From Sporosarcina oncorhynchi (GTDB lineage: Bacteria; Bacillota; Bacilli; Bacillales_A; Planococcaceae), in NCBI RefSeq assembly GCF_033304615.1, contig NZ_CP129118.1:988001-1052000 (forward strand): a DNA stretch of 64,000 nucleotides, written 5' to 3'. The translations under genes were made by a program, and so were the position numbers. The notes below the pieces were generated by a model. The model was not told where the DNA came from and made no database searches. It saw only the letters and a program-made list of their open reading frames with translations. Below are positions 1 to 10,400 of this stretch, one piece after another; within the stretch, counting starts at the first letter, position 1; every line of letters starts with the position of its first letter.

Positions 1-137
1 ACGGAGTGAGTATGGGTGCGGTTATGGACTTTTGTAGTGAGCTTTGGACTTTTGCGAATGGATTTGGAGTTTTACATTGAGTTTTGGAGTTCTTCGGACA
101 GTTTTGGAGTTATGTGAGACGTTATGGACATTTGATA
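1..137. repeat. Degenerate ~20-nt tandem array (TGGACTTTT type), left edge
   Basis: About six imperfect units of roughly 20 nt share a core resembling TTTGGACTTTT or TTATGGACTTTT (around 22, 41, 63, 83, 102 and 121) separated by about ten variable bases. The same core recurs at 3700-3812. No gene is visible on either strand. The array may extend beyond the window edge. Confidence 0.7.
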
Positions 138-146
138 GATTTTTAG

Positions 147-174
147 ATCTCCTGCGCGAGCGGGGGATTTTTTT
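147..174 (+). terminator. Rho-independent terminator
   Basis: A GC-rich stem (CTCCTGC paired with GCGGGGG, GCGA loop) is followed by seven T. It would end transcription of a gene lying left of the window. Confidence 0.7.
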
Positions 175-286
175 AGTGGGCAAATAGTAGAGTGTATGAA
201 AAAATTACGCGCTGTCTCACACGCAAGCCCATTCTTTTGATACAATGAAGAGTAAATAAGCTTTCGGGATGGGATGGTGCCGGGTG

Positions 287-1456
287 ATGAGTGAACAAGT
301 ACTGATGGATCTAGTAAAAGCGGTTGCTTTATTTTTCTTGAATCCAGTCTGGTTAGTTGCGGTAGTCGCCGCGGTCGGACTTGGGTATTTCCGTGTAAAG
401 CGAGAGCGGCGAAGCTTTCATGTTCGTCTGCATCCCGGTTTAACGGAGATGAAAAGAGTGCTGGCTGAATCGTGGTTACCTGCACTCGTGTTATCTGTAC
501 TGATTTCCGGAGTTGGCCTCACTGTCGATGCAAGTTGGTTAGTACTTGTATCAGCATTGGCAATTGTTTCGATGATGACATTTTATTATCAATCCGCCTC
601 ACCGATTTATTTCGCGGCACTTGCTTTCTTCGGACTGTACGCAATGCAACAGTTTGCGGGTGATTTCAATTTCCGTGGCTGGTCGCCGGCTGATGTCGAT
701 CTGTTTGGAGAAATAGCGTTGACGGTTCCGGTTATAGCAGGCTTGCTGCTAATTGCAGAAGGATATCTTGTCCGTAAGAAGGCGGCGGCTTATGCATCGC
801 CGTTTCTGACGAAAACGAATCGTGGATTACGGGCAGCTACGTTTCTGTCAAAACGCCTTTGGTTATTGCCAGTTGTTTTCTTAGTGCCGGGTGATTTCAT
901 GACAGCGTTCGCCCCGTACTGGCCGCAATTTACGCTAGGTGCAACGGCGTTTAGTTTTGTGCCTGTTCCGCTTATTATTGGCTTTTCACAAGTTGCACGG
1001 TCAAGTTATCCCGAATTGTTATTTCCGAAAATGGGACAGGCAATCGGTTCGCTTGGTATAATCGTTGTCGTTTTCGGAGCGTTTGCATGGTGGATGCCGA
1101 TTGTCGGCTGGGTAGCACTTGTTATCGGCGTTATTGGCAGAATGATGGTGACGATTATCGTCGCGGTTAAAGAACGAAAAGGTGGTTTCATCGCAGCTCC
1201 TCAATCGGCAGGCGTCGTTATCGCGGGGATCTTGCCTGAGTCGCCAGGGGCAAAACTTGGTCTCGTACCCGGCGAGTGCATTCGAAGTGTGAACGGAATC
1301 CAAGTGTCAAATGAAAAAGAATTGTATGATGCTATTCAAGTAAACGCGGCACATTGTCGTCTGCAAGTAATCGGACGTGACGGAGAAGTCCGGCTCATGC
1401 AGCAAGTGTTATTCCGTCATGACCACCACCGGTTAGGATTGCTTGTCGTCCGTTAA
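287..1456 (+). CDS. minJ: MinJ-like cell-division topology protein (polytopic membrane + PDZ)
   Basis: This 389-aa protein has several hydrophobic segments over its first ~300 residues and a C-terminal PDZ domain of about 85 residues (GVVIAGILPESPGAKLGL, then SVNGIQV). MinJ of B. subtilis has the same layout and length; it bridges DivIVA to MinCD at poles and septa. The following gene is csbA, which fits the Bacillus neighbourhood. ATG 287 (MSEQVL) is preferred to an upstream in-frame ATG at 269; neither has a strong SD. Other PDZ membrane proteins of this shape exist, so the name rests on architecture and context. Confidence 0.75.
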   Translation: MSEQVLMDLVKAVALFFLNPVWLVAVVAAVGLGYFRVKRERRSFHVRLHPGLTEMKRVLAESWLPALVLSVLISGVGLTVDASWLVLVSALAIVSMMTFYYQSASPIYFAALAFFGLYAMQQFAGDFNFRGWSPADVDLFGEIALTVPVIAGLLLIAEGYLVRKKAAAYASPFLTKTNRGLRAATFLSKRLWLLPVVFLVPGDFMTAFAPYWPQFTLGATAFSFVPVPLIIGFSQVARSSYPELLFPKMGQAIGSLGIIVVVFGAFAWWMPIVGWVALVIGVIGRMMVTIIVAVKERKGGFIAAPQSAGVVIAGILPESPGAKLGLVPGECIRSVNGIQVSNEKELYDAIQVNAAHCRLQVIGRDGEVRLMQQVLFRHDHHRLGLLVVR

Positions 1457-1478
1457 GCCATAAAAGGAGTTAAGCAAA

Positions 1479-1748
1479 ATGGATCTCGCTACATTGGAAA
1501 CAAAATTACTGCTAGCACTCATTCTTCCTGGGTTACTCGTCGTCTTTTTCACGCGCGTGACATTCCACCATATTGTCGGACTCGTTTTGACAATTGCGCT
1601 CATTGCCGCTTCGATTTATGCAGGCTATACACATACATGGATATTGTATGTGGCGGATGCGTTGTCACTCACTGTAGGCTTTTGGTACGCGACGCGTATG
1701 GTGAAGAGGGCGAGAGAGCATGAACATGAACATGAGGAAGTTGAATAA
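1479..1748 (+). CDS. csbA: CsbA family small membrane protein
   Basis: This 89-aa protein has three hydrophobic segments and the CsbA-type stretch LPGLLVVFFTRVTF near residues 17-30, followed by AASIYAGYTHTW. The tail is charged and His/Glu-rich (REHEHEHEEVE). CsbA is a sigma-B controlled membrane protein of unknown function in B. subtilis. The gene lies 22 nt after minJ behind a clear SD (AAAAGGAG). The promoter, if separate, would be inside minJ; I saw no convincing sigma-B site. Confidence 0.85.
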   Translation: MDLATLETKLLLALILPGLLVVFFTRVTFHHIVGLVLTIALIAASIYAGYTHTWILYVADALSLTVGFWYATRMVKRAREHEHEHEEVE

Positions 1749-1760
1749 ATGAACGATATG

Positions 1761-1787
1761 CCGCTCCGTTTAGGGGGCGGTTTTTTT
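1761..1787 (+). terminator. Terminator of minJ-csbA
   Basis: Hairpin CCGCTCC...GGGGGCGG is followed by seven T. Confidence 0.8.
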
Positions 1788-1849
1788 GATGGGTGCGGGT
1801 GGCTCGTAGTTGCGTAGCATCCGGATTGTATGACGCGATTAACACAAAA

Positions 1850-1873
1850 GAAAAACCGCCTGAGAGACGGTTT
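1850..1873 (-). terminator. Terminator of azlCD
   Basis: On the minus strand AAACCGTC pairs with GGCGGTTT and is followed by a T-rich run. It lies directly after the azlD stop. Confidence 0.7.
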
Positions 1874-1877
1874 CCAT

Positions 1878-2186
1878 TTACATGAATAAGCTATAGACGG
1901 CGAGCACTCCGATTGTTCCAAGGACGACGGGCATGAGGCCGCCGCCGAGATAGGCGATGAGGAATGCGGTTACCGTTCCGATAATGCCGAATAAGATATT
2001 GCCTTCTTGGACGAAGAGGATTGCGGGAAAGATGAGCGCTCCGAGTACGGCGTAGGGAATGTTGCTAAGTACGCCACTAATGATGGGTGGCAGTTCTTTG
2101 CCGTCCAGGAATGTGAGCGGAATCATTCTAGGGATGTAGGTGACGAGTGCCATGCCGAATAGCATCCACCAGTATGTTGGTCCCAT
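1878..2186 (-). CDS. azlD: AzlD branched-chain amino acid export subunit
   Basis: This 102-aa protein of four hydrophobic segments has the AzlD signature near its start (GMALVTYIPRMIPL) and the usual family length. AzlD is the small partner of AzlC; together they export branched-chain amino acids, and azaleucine in B. subtilis. Its ATG overlaps the azlC stop by one base (TAATG) and is served by an AAAGGAGG-like SD inside azlC, so translation is coupled. Confidence 0.92.
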   Translation of the reverse strand: MGPTYWWMLFGMALVTYIPRMIPLTFLDGKELPPIISGVLSNIPYAVLGALIFPAILFVQEGNILFGIIGTVTAFLIAYLGGGLMPVVLGTIGVLAVYSLFM

Positions 2187-2914
2187 TAGTCAACCTCCTT
2201 TTCAATTTGAAAGGCTGCGGGATTTTTGCCCCGTCTGGCATAGATGATTTCAATTAAAATCGATGAGCCGAGTGTCGCAACGAGTATCGCCCATCCGGTC
2301 GGAAGGAGTCCTGTGAAATAGATGAGGCAATGGATGACAGCTGCAAGAGCAGCAAGCATGACGACTTTTCGGTTGCCTTTTGCTGATGGCACAAGCAGAC
2401 CGATGAACATGGCGTAAAGCGCGATGGACATGGCGATTTGCAGGAATTCGGGCAGATTGGCGCCGACGAAATGACCGATTGCGGTGAAGGCAACCCAGCT
2501 GCCATAGGCAATGCTTGCGACACCGAATGCAAAGGCAGATGTGATTTTTTCGTCCTCTTTGCGTGTTGCGAGTACAGAGAACGTCTCGTCGGTAATACCG
2601 AAAGCATAGGCAGCTTTTACGATTTTCGGTGCACGTTGCATCTTTTCATTAAGTGAAGCCGTCATAAGAAAGTGTCGGATGTTGACGACGAACGTATTGA
2701 TGACGATTGTGACGGGATCGACGTTCAGTTTGATGAGACTGAGTGTCATGTATTGAGCGGCTCCGGCGTAGACGAAGATGCTCATAGCAGTCGCTTCAAT
2801 GAATGACAGTCCGGTTGTTTTAGCGAGCAGACCGAAAGCGAGTGCGACAGGGAAATAACCAATCGCTATTGTGGAACCGGCTTTGATACCGGAAGTAAAC
2901 TGACTTTTGTACAT
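2186..2914 (-). CDS. azlC: AzlC branched-chain amino acid exporter
   Basis: This 242-aa polytopic protein has the AzlC core (AIGYFPVALAFGLLA, YAGAAQYM, NIRHFLM, TDETF). It is first gene of the azlC-azlD pair and the large subunit of the exporter. The start MYKSQF gives the normal length, with a modest SD. No AzlB-type regulator lies next to it. A short divergent intergenic region separates it from the TVP38-family gene. Confidence 0.93.
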   Translation of the reverse strand: MYKSQFTSGIKAGSTIAIGYFPVALAFGLLAKTTGLSFIEATAMSIFVYAGAAQYMTLSLIKLNVDPVTIVINTFVVNIRHFLMTASLNEKMQRAPKIVKAAYAFGITDETFSVLATRKEDEKITSAFAFGVASIAYGSWVAFTAIGHFVGANLPEFLQIAMSIALYAMFIGLLVPSAKGNRKVVMLAALAAVIHCLIYFTGLLPTGWAILVATLGSSILIEIIYARRGKNPAAFQIEKEVD

Positions 2915-3063
2915 GTTGTCACATCTTTCTCATATGTATGGTTGTAAATTATACTATATTTTCCCGTTTTGGTGGTATTCTTATAGGGAATGCTTGTACA
3001 TAAGGATAGCTTGTTCGATTAATAATAGACCGTCAAATGCTGACATGACAAGGGTGTATGTGT

Positions 3064-3687
3064 ATGGAAGATTGGTTGAGTGTTGATAAGATTATCGAGT
3101 TGGCAGAGCAATATAAAGCGCTTGGGCCGTTTTTTGGTCTGTTGCCACCGTTCATAGAATCTTTTTTGCCTTTTTTACCGTTGTTCGTTTTTGTGTTCGC
3201 AAATTCGGCAGCATATGGCTTATGGTATGGATTTATCTTATCATGGGTTGGGACCGTTGCGGGTTCATATGTCGTTTTTTTAATTATTCGAAAGTATGGT
3301 AGGAAACGACTTTTGCGTTTTCTGACGAAACATAAACGTGTGCAACAGCTTATTGGCTGGGTGGAGCGGAACGGCTTCGGCCCGCTGTTCATCCTGATTT
3401 GTTTTCCGTTCACACCTTCCGCGCTCGTAAATCTTGTTGCAGGTCTGTCGAATATGAAGAAGAAAAGTTATTTAATTGTCCTCATGGCTGGGAAGCTCGT
3501 GATGATTTTCACAATTAGTTTCATCGGCTATGATTTGAAGGCATTGCTGACACAACCGATTCGGACTGGAATTGTGCTTGGCATCATCGTTTTGTTATGG
3601 CTTGTCGGCAAATGGTTCGAGAAGCGGATTGATAAGCGGGTGGAGGAGGAATCGAGCACGCTTTTCCAAGGGGAAGATGAGGAGTGA
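3064..3687 (+). CDS. TVP38/TMEM64 (VTT domain) membrane protein, YhjE-like
   Basis: This ~207-aa protein carries the VTT/DedA-superfamily pattern: a re-entrant segment (GLLPPFIESFLPFLP), then ILICFPFTPSALVNLVAGLS. Four to five hydrophobic segments and a charged C-terminus follow. In B. subtilis yhjE lies near addAB, as here. The function is unsettled; eukaryotic and DedA relatives are scramblases or lipid-carrier flippases. Start 3064 has better SD spacing (AAGGG) than the ATG at 3058. Confidence 0.8.
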   Translation: MEDWLSVDKIIELAEQYKALGPFFGLLPPFIESFLPFLPLFVFVFANSAAYGLWYGFILSWVGTVAGSYVVFLIIRKYGRKRLLRFLTKHKRVQQLIGWVERNGFGPLFILICFPFTPSALVNLVAGLSNMKKKSYLIVLMAGKLVMIFTISFIGYDLKALLTQPIRTGIVLGIIVLLWLVGKWFEKRIDKRVEEESSTLFQGEDEE

Positions 3688-3696
3688 TTTGTAGTT

Positions 3697-3812
3697 GCCT
3701 TTGGACTTTTCGGGGGAGTTATGGACTTTTGTAGGTGACTTTGAACTTTTCGAAGCAGTTATGGACTTTTACAAGGATATATGGACTTCTGTAGCCGGCT
3801 TTGGACTTTTCG
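3697..3812. repeat. Degenerate ~20-nt tandem array (TGGACTTTT type)
   Basis: Six units of about 20 nt begin TTTGGACTTTT or TTATGGACTTTT (3700, 3719, 3740, 3759, 3780 and 3800, approximately), directly after the TVP38-family stop codon. They are related in core to the array at 1-137. The rest of the gap to addB holds a possible promoter with TACAAT near 3891. Confidence 0.7.
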
Positions 3813-3984
3813 TGTTGCCATCACGTTTTCAGGATAAAAGAATAGGTACATCTAGTTAGTGTAATTAGTTCCTGTCCACCTCATCTTTCGGTACAATGAA
3901 AGGTAGGTTGATAGGGACTATTTTTATGTAATCACAGATTTGATCTATACATGTAAAGACGGAAATGAATGAGGGGGATTTGAC

Positions 3985-6900
3985 ATGTCATTGCGTTTCA
4001 TTACCGGCAGGGCCGGAACAGGGAAGACGACGATGATTGAACGGGAGATTGCGGCTGAGCTTGAGCGTGATCCGCTCGGGGAAGCAATCATTCTAATTGT
4101 GCCGGACCAGATGTCCTATTCTATGGAGCATAGTTTGTCCGTCAAATTCGGGTTGAACGGGATGATTCGTGCACAAGTGTCGACGTTTAAACGGCTTGCG
4201 TGGCGCGTGTTGCAGGAAACGGGTGGCATTACACGCAAGGAGGTCGACGGGTTCGGCTATCGTATGCTTGTCCGGAGTGTGCTGGAAGAAAATCGGGATG
4301 AGTTGAAGTTGTTTCGTCAAGCAGCAGATAAGCGTGGGTTCACCGAGAGAATCGGCGATCTGATGAAGGAGTTCAGCAGATACTGTCTGGACACGCCAAC
4401 ACTTACGCTTCTTCAAGATAGTCTGTCAAAAGGGAATGCTCCGCGCACTTTGCAAGACAAAGTAAGTGATCTAGTGTTGCTTGTCAGTAAAATAGAAGAA
4501 AAACTCGGGACTACTTACGTAGATAGTGAAGGGCATCTCGCGTTATTGGCTTCGCAGATTAAACACGCAGAGCTGATTGAAAGAGCTGAGATTTATATCG
4601 ACGGATTCGAAAGCTTTACGGCGCGTGAATATGAGATCATTACAGAATTGATGAAGCATGGCAACCGGGTGACCGTTGTGCTGCCGATGGAATCCGATTT
4701 GTCGGGACACGCCGATCACGAACTGTTTTTCAATGCCGTACGGTCTTCCATGAAACTGCGGGAAATCGCACGGGAAGAGTCGATTGAAATCGAAGAGCAA
4801 ATTCATCTTGAAGAAGCGTTGCGATTCACAAACGCCGAGCTTCGTCATTTCGAGCGAGAATTCGAGAATTATCCGCCTGTTGAGCATGCATCTGAAGGAG
4901 CGGTCACACTTATCGAAGCGACGGACCGTCGTGCAGAAGTGCACGCGGTAGCACGGCATATCCGCAAACTTGTGATGGACGGGCATCGTTATAAAGGATT
5001 GTCGATTTTGTATCGTCAACCTGACGTGTATGACGAACTGATCGAAACAATTTTTTCTCAGTATGATATACCTGTCTTTATTAGCCGAAAAAAACCGATG
5101 TTGCATCATCCACTTATCGAATTCACACGATCTATATTGGAAGTCGTAACGTCAGGCTGGTCTTATGAGTCCGTGTTTCGAGCGGTGAAGACGGATCTCT
5201 TCTTTCCTCATGGGGAAGACAAGCTAATTTGGCGGGAGCGTGCGGACAGGCTCGAGAATTATGTACTGGCAAACGGTATTCACGGCAACCGTTGGCAAGA
5301 TGACGACAGATGGAAAGTGAAGAGATATCGCGGGTTGGAACTGCATACGAATGTGCAGACCGATGAGGAATTGCAAATGGAGCAGGAATTGCATCTCATC
5401 CGTGATGTTGTGCGTGAACCACTTTCAGCGTTTGCCGCTCAGCTGAAAAGCGCAAAGACAGGACGACAAAAAGCAGAAGCGCTGTTTACGTTTATGGAGT
5501 CTTTGCACGTTTTCGAAAAGATTATCGATTTACGGGCGGAGGAGGAGCGCGCGGGGAAAATGCTAAGCGCGACGGAGCATGATCAGGCATGGAATTCGTG
5601 GGTCAATGTGCTCGACCAGTTTGTGCTCATGTTCGGTGACAAAGAAATAGCACTTAAAGAAGCGGCGAGAATTTTAGATGAAGGATTGGATACGCTTGAA
5701 TTCACACGAATTCCACCTTCATTGGATCAGGTGACGGTGACGACGATTGAACTTTCCAGCTTGATGGATATCGATGTCGTTTTCGTTATCGGCGTAAATG
5801 ACGGCGTGTTGCCCCAACGGATCGATGCGGAAGGAATCCTATCCGATTCGGACAGGGAATGGTTCACGATGAATGGGATCGAATTGGCCCCTTCATCTAA
5901 AACGAAGTTGATGGATGAATCTTATATGGCATACAGGGCATTCACATCAGCACGGGAAAAGCTGTTCATCTCGTATCCTGGAGCGGACGAAGAAGGAAAG
6001 TCGCTGTTGCCGTCCCTTTATATCCCACGGGTTCAGCAATTGCTCTCCGGAGTGGCAATCCACACAGCCGTCACAGACCCGTCGGAACTGCTAGATGAAG
6101 ACGAACAGGCTGATTATATTATTCATCCGCGAACAGCACTGCCTTATATCGCTACGAAAGTGAAAGAAGCTGAACAAACGGGCGGTATCGAGTCTGCCGA
6201 ATGGCTTGCGGTGCTGAACTATTACGAGGAGGATCCGCTTTGGTCATCAGTACTTCGTTATATTACCCGCTCGATGCATGCTGGCAATAAAACCGAACGG
6301 CTCGCTCCGCAGCTGACAGAAGGTTTATATGGGAAAACATTCGTTTCAAGTGTGTCACGTGTCGAATCCTATTACAGCTGTCCGTTCCAGCATTTTGCGT
6401 CTTATGGACTGGGGTTACAAGAACGAATGGAATATACACTCGAAGCACCGTCGATCGGTGATCTGTTCCATGCGGCATTGAAATGGATTTCAGATGAAGT
6501 CAACAGGACAGGCATTTCATGGTCAGAGTTATCGAAAGCGCAATGCTGGCAACTGGCAAGAGACGCGATGGATTATATTACACCAATGTTTTTCAACCGG
6601 ATTCTTCTGTCGACGCAACGCTACCATTACATTAGGCGGAAGTTGACGCATATTTTGACGCGGACGATTTTCGCGCTTGGTAAGCAAGCGACGACAAGTC
6701 TCTTTAAGCCGATTGCGATTGAAGCGGCATTCGGGCCAGGTGAACAGTTGCCGCCACTTGAAATCCCGTTACGACGCGGCAATCAGATGAACTTGCGCGG
6801 TCGTATCGACAGAGTGGATGCGACTGAAATTGACGGTAAAAAGTATTTGCGGATCGTCGACTATAAATCATCTGCCCAGCAACTGGATCTGACCGATGTC

Positions 6901-7479
6901 TATTATGGCATTTCCTTGCAGATGTTGACGTATTTAGATGTTGCCGTCGAACATGCGGAAGAATGGATTGGATTCAAAGCGGATCCAGCAGGCGTGCTCT
7001 ATTTGCATATCCACAATCCGATGATCCGGACGGAAATCGAATTGACGGAAGAATTGATTGAACAAGAAATCCTGAAATCGTATAAAATGCGCGGCTACCT
7101 GCTCGATGATCCGGAAGTCGTCACGGGTATGGATGCACAAATCGGCAAGACGTCATCTGTTATTCCCGCCTCGTTCAAGACGGACGGCTCGTTTACGAAA
7201 GCGTCGAAGGTGTTGTCGACGGAAGATTTACACACCGTCAGGAAATTCGTCAGGCATAGACACCAGCAAGCGGGAGACGGGATGCTGGCAGGCGATACAC
7301 GCGTATATCCATACAAACTAAAGGATAAAATGCCTTGCCAGTTTTGTTCGTATCGGTCGGTTTGCCAATTTGACCCGACAGACCCTGATCAGGCTTATAG
7401 ACAGTACGAGTCGATGGATTCTGAGCAATCACTCGAAAAAATGCGGAAGGACGTGACAGATGATGGACATTCCAGTTAA
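3985..7479 (+). CDS. addB: AddB, ATP-dependent helicase/nuclease subunit B
   Basis: This 1164-aa protein has an N-terminal Walker A (GRAGTGKTT, residues 8-16), the degenerate helicase fold of AddB and a C-terminal RecB-type nuclease domain (GRIDRVDATEIDG...LRIVDYKSS). Four cysteines expected for the iron-sulphur staple are present: one in SYYSCPFQHF near residue 798 and three in CQFCSYRSVC near 1116-1125. AddAB resects double-strand breaks to Chi sites for RecA loading. SD GAGGGGGAT precedes the ATG. It overlaps addA by 20 nt. Confidence 0.97.
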   Translation: MSLRFITGRAGTGKTTMIEREIAAELERDPLGEAIILIVPDQMSYSMEHSLSVKFGLNGMIRAQVSTFKRLAWRVLQETGGITRKEVDGFGYRMLVRSVLEENRDELKLFRQAADKRGFTERIGDLMKEFSRYCLDTPTLTLLQDSLSKGNAPRTLQDKVSDLVLLVSKIEEKLGTTYVDSEGHLALLASQIKHAELIERAEIYIDGFESFTAREYEIITELMKHGNRVTVVLPMESDLSGHADHELFFNAVRSSMKLREIAREESIEIEEQIHLEEALRFTNAELRHFEREFENYPPVEHASEGAVTLIEATDRRAEVHAVARHIRKLVMDGHRYKGLSILYRQPDVYDELIETIFSQYDIPVFISRKKPMLHHPLIEFTRSILEVVTSGWSYESVFRAVKTDLFFPHGEDKLIWRERADRLENYVLANGIHGNRWQDDDRWKVKRYRGLELHTNVQTDEELQMEQELHLIRDVVREPLSAFAAQLKSAKTGRQKAEALFTFMESLHVFEKIIDLRAEEERAGKMLSATEHDQAWNSWVNVLDQFVLMFGDKEIALKEAARILDEGLDTLEFTRIPPSLDQVTVTTIELSSLMDIDVVFVIGVNDGVLPQRIDAEGILSDSDREWFTMNGIELAPSSKTKLMDESYMAYRAFTSAREKLFISYPGADEEGKSLLPSLYIPRVQQLLSGVAIHTAVTDPSELLDEDEQADYIIHPRTALPYIATKVKEAEQTGGIESAEWLAVLNYYEEDPLWSSVLRYITRSMHAGNKTERLAPQLTEGLYGKTFVSSVSRVESYYSCPFQHFASYGLGLQERMEYTLEAPSIGDLFHAALKWISDEVNRTGISWSELSKAQCWQLARDAMDYITPMFFNRILLSTQRYHYIRRKLTHILTRTIFALGKQATTSLFKPIAIEAAFGPGEQLPPLEIPLRRGNQMNLRGRIDRVDATEIDGKKYLRIVDYKSSAQQLDLTDVYYGISLQMLTYLDVAVEHAEEWIGFKADPAGVLYLHIHNPMIRTEIELTEELIEQEILKSYKMRGYLLDDPEVVTGMDAQIGKTSSVIPASFKTDGSFTKASKVLSTEDLHTVRKFVRHRHQQAGDGMLAGDTRVYPYKLKDKMPCQFCSYRSVCQFDPTDPDQAYRQYESMDSEQSLEKMRKDVTDDGHSS

Positions 7480-10400
7480 ACCGGAAGACGTGACGTTCAC
7501 GGATGCCCAGTGGAAAGCGATATGGGCGACGGGGAAAGATATCCTCGTTTCTGCAGCAGCCGGTTCCGGAAAGACGAAAGTGCTCATTACGCGCATGATC
7601 GAGAAAGTGTTGAATGAAAAAAATCCAATCGATGTCGATGAGTTGCTTGTTGTCACATTCACAAACGCGGCAGCCGCAGAAATGCGCCATCGTATGGCAG
7701 AAGCGTTGGAAGAGGCAATCGCTGCGAAACCGGATTCGATTCATCTACGCAGACAATTAAGTCTGTTGAATAAAGCGCAAATATCGACATTGCACTCATT
7801 TTGTTTAAATGTTGTTCGACAATACGCCTATTTACTCGACATCGATCCAGGATTCCGGATTGCAGATACGACTGAAGCGGCATTGCTACGCGACGATACG
7901 GTCGGTGAAGTGCTGGAGGATGCTTACAATGCGGAAGATCCAGAAGCGATGTACAGACTTGCAGACAGCTTTACGTCAGACCGTAATGACCAGTCGATTG
8001 AGACACTCATCGACAGGCTCTATGATTATTCCCGCGTCCATCCGTCCCCAGAACGCTGGTTGCGCATGTTGCCGATGGAATACGAAATCGGAGAAGATGC
8101 AGTTATCGATGAACTCGATTTCATCGGTCCGCTTAAAACGGCGATTCGCCATACGCTTGAAGAAGCAATCGCTTTGACGACTGATATGAAACGGACAGCA
8201 GAAATGCCGGAAGGGCCGGAACCGCTTATACCGACAGCGGAAGCGGATTTGCAGTGGCTGCTCGAAGCGAAAAGACGGATCGAAGAAGGTTCTTGGGAAG
8301 ATACGTACACGTTCTTCGGTTCACTAAAATGGGTGAAGGCAGGCACAATCAGAAAAGACAGCTGTGATGAGGAACTGGCAAAGCGGGCGAAAGGTTTGCG
8401 CGATTCCGTGAAGAAAATTATCAATACGCTGAAGGAATCCTATTTCACAAGAACACCCGCCCGTCTGCTTGATGAGATTCGGTTTATGGCACCGATGATG
8501 CATACACTTGTCGGTTTAGTCATTGATTTTGGGGAGCGTTACGGGCAAGTGAAGATGGAAAAAGGGCTCGTCGACTTCTCGGACTTGGAACATTTCGCAC
8601 TGAAGATTCTTGCGGTCGAAACAGAAGGGCAATTGGCACCGTCAGATATCGCTGCCGATTATTTAAATCGGTTTGCGGAAGTATTAGTTGACGAATACCA
8701 AGACACGAACTTGCTGCAGGAAGCGATCATTCAATTGGTGAAGCGGGGCGGTGAAGCGGATGGTAACTTGTTTATGGTAGGCGACGTGAAACAGTCGATT
8801 TACCGATTCCGACTCGCTGAACCGGGGCTGTTTCTTGGAAAGTACACCCGTTTCACGACGGACGATACAGATCGAGGATTGAAAATCGATTTGAACGCCA
8901 ATTTCAGAAGTCGGAAAGAAGTACTCGATGCGACGAATTTCATCTTCTCCCAAGTGATGGGTGAGCGTGTTGGCGAAGTTGAGTACGACGAAGCTGCTGC
9001 TTTGAAATATGGGGCACGGTATCCAGAAAAAGAGACAGCCGCATCATTGACGCTACTTTACGAAACGGATGACGATGGGCTGGAAGTAGAGGCGGATGAG
9101 CTAACAGGACAGACATTGAAGCATTCCCAGGCAGAAGCGCGATATATGATTAAGCGCATTAACGAACTGATGAATTCGGGCGCGGAAGTGACGGATGCCT
9201 TCACGGATAAGCGCAGGCCGCTTGCCTATCGTGATATCGTCATCCTTATGCGTTCGATGACGTGGTCTGGAGCAATCGCGGAAGAGTTCAAGCTTGCTGG
9301 TATACCAATCTATGCAGAATTGTCACGCGGCTATTTTGAAGCAATCGAAGTGATGATCATGCTCAACACATTACGAGTCATCGACAATCCGTATCAGGAC
9401 ATTGCACTTGCTTCGGTGTTGCGCGCACCGTTCGTTGGGATGACCGAAAACGAATTGGCTCAAGTACGACTCGTCGCAAAAAACAAACCATTCTACGAAG
9501 CGCTCAAGCTGTTCATGGCGAGCGGTGGAGCAGGGGTTACGCCAAGTACACAGGAAAAAATGCAACGGTTTTTCTTGCTGTTCGAAGACTGGCGCAATCT
9601 CGCTCGACGGGGTTCGTTATCGGAACTGATCTGGCAAGTGTATTCGGATACGCACTACTACGAAATCGTCGGCGCCATGCCAAACGGCAAACAGCGGCAG
9701 GCGAATTTGCGTGCATTGCATGACCGAGCAGTCGACTATGAGAAGACCTCATTCCGCGGATTGTTCCGTTTCCTCCGGTTCATCGATCGGATGCAAAAGC
9801 GCGGCGATGATCTCGGTACGGCCCGGTTTGTCAGTAATACGGAAGACGTCGTACGTATAATGACGATTCATTCGTCTAAGGGTCTTGAGTTTCCGTATGT
9901 ATTTATTGCAGGAACAGGTCGGAAGTTCAATAAGATGGATTTCAATGAACCGTATTTATTCGATCAGCATTTCGGTTTGGCGGTTAAAGCAATCGATCCT
10001 GAACTACGCATTACGTATACGTCACTGCCGTTCCTTGCGATGAAAGAAAAAAAGGAACTGGAAATGCGCGCGGAAGAGATGCGTGTACTGTATGTGGCGA
10101 TGACAAGGGCGAAAGAGCATTTGGAAATGATTGCGTCTGTGAAGGATATCGAAAAAACAATCGTCAAATGGCAAGATGCGCAGCTACTCGAACATGGCTC
10201 GATGTTGCCCGAATATACTCGGTCACGTGCGAATGGGTATCTCGACTGGATCGGCCCTGCGATTGCCCGGCATGCCGATTTCGGGAAGTTCGGTGTCATG
10301 TACGGCGGTGAATTGATGGACGATCACTCTAGATGGGAGATTTCCGCCCACCCGATTTCGTCATTCCTCGTTTACGATCAACAGGAAGAAGCGGACAGTT

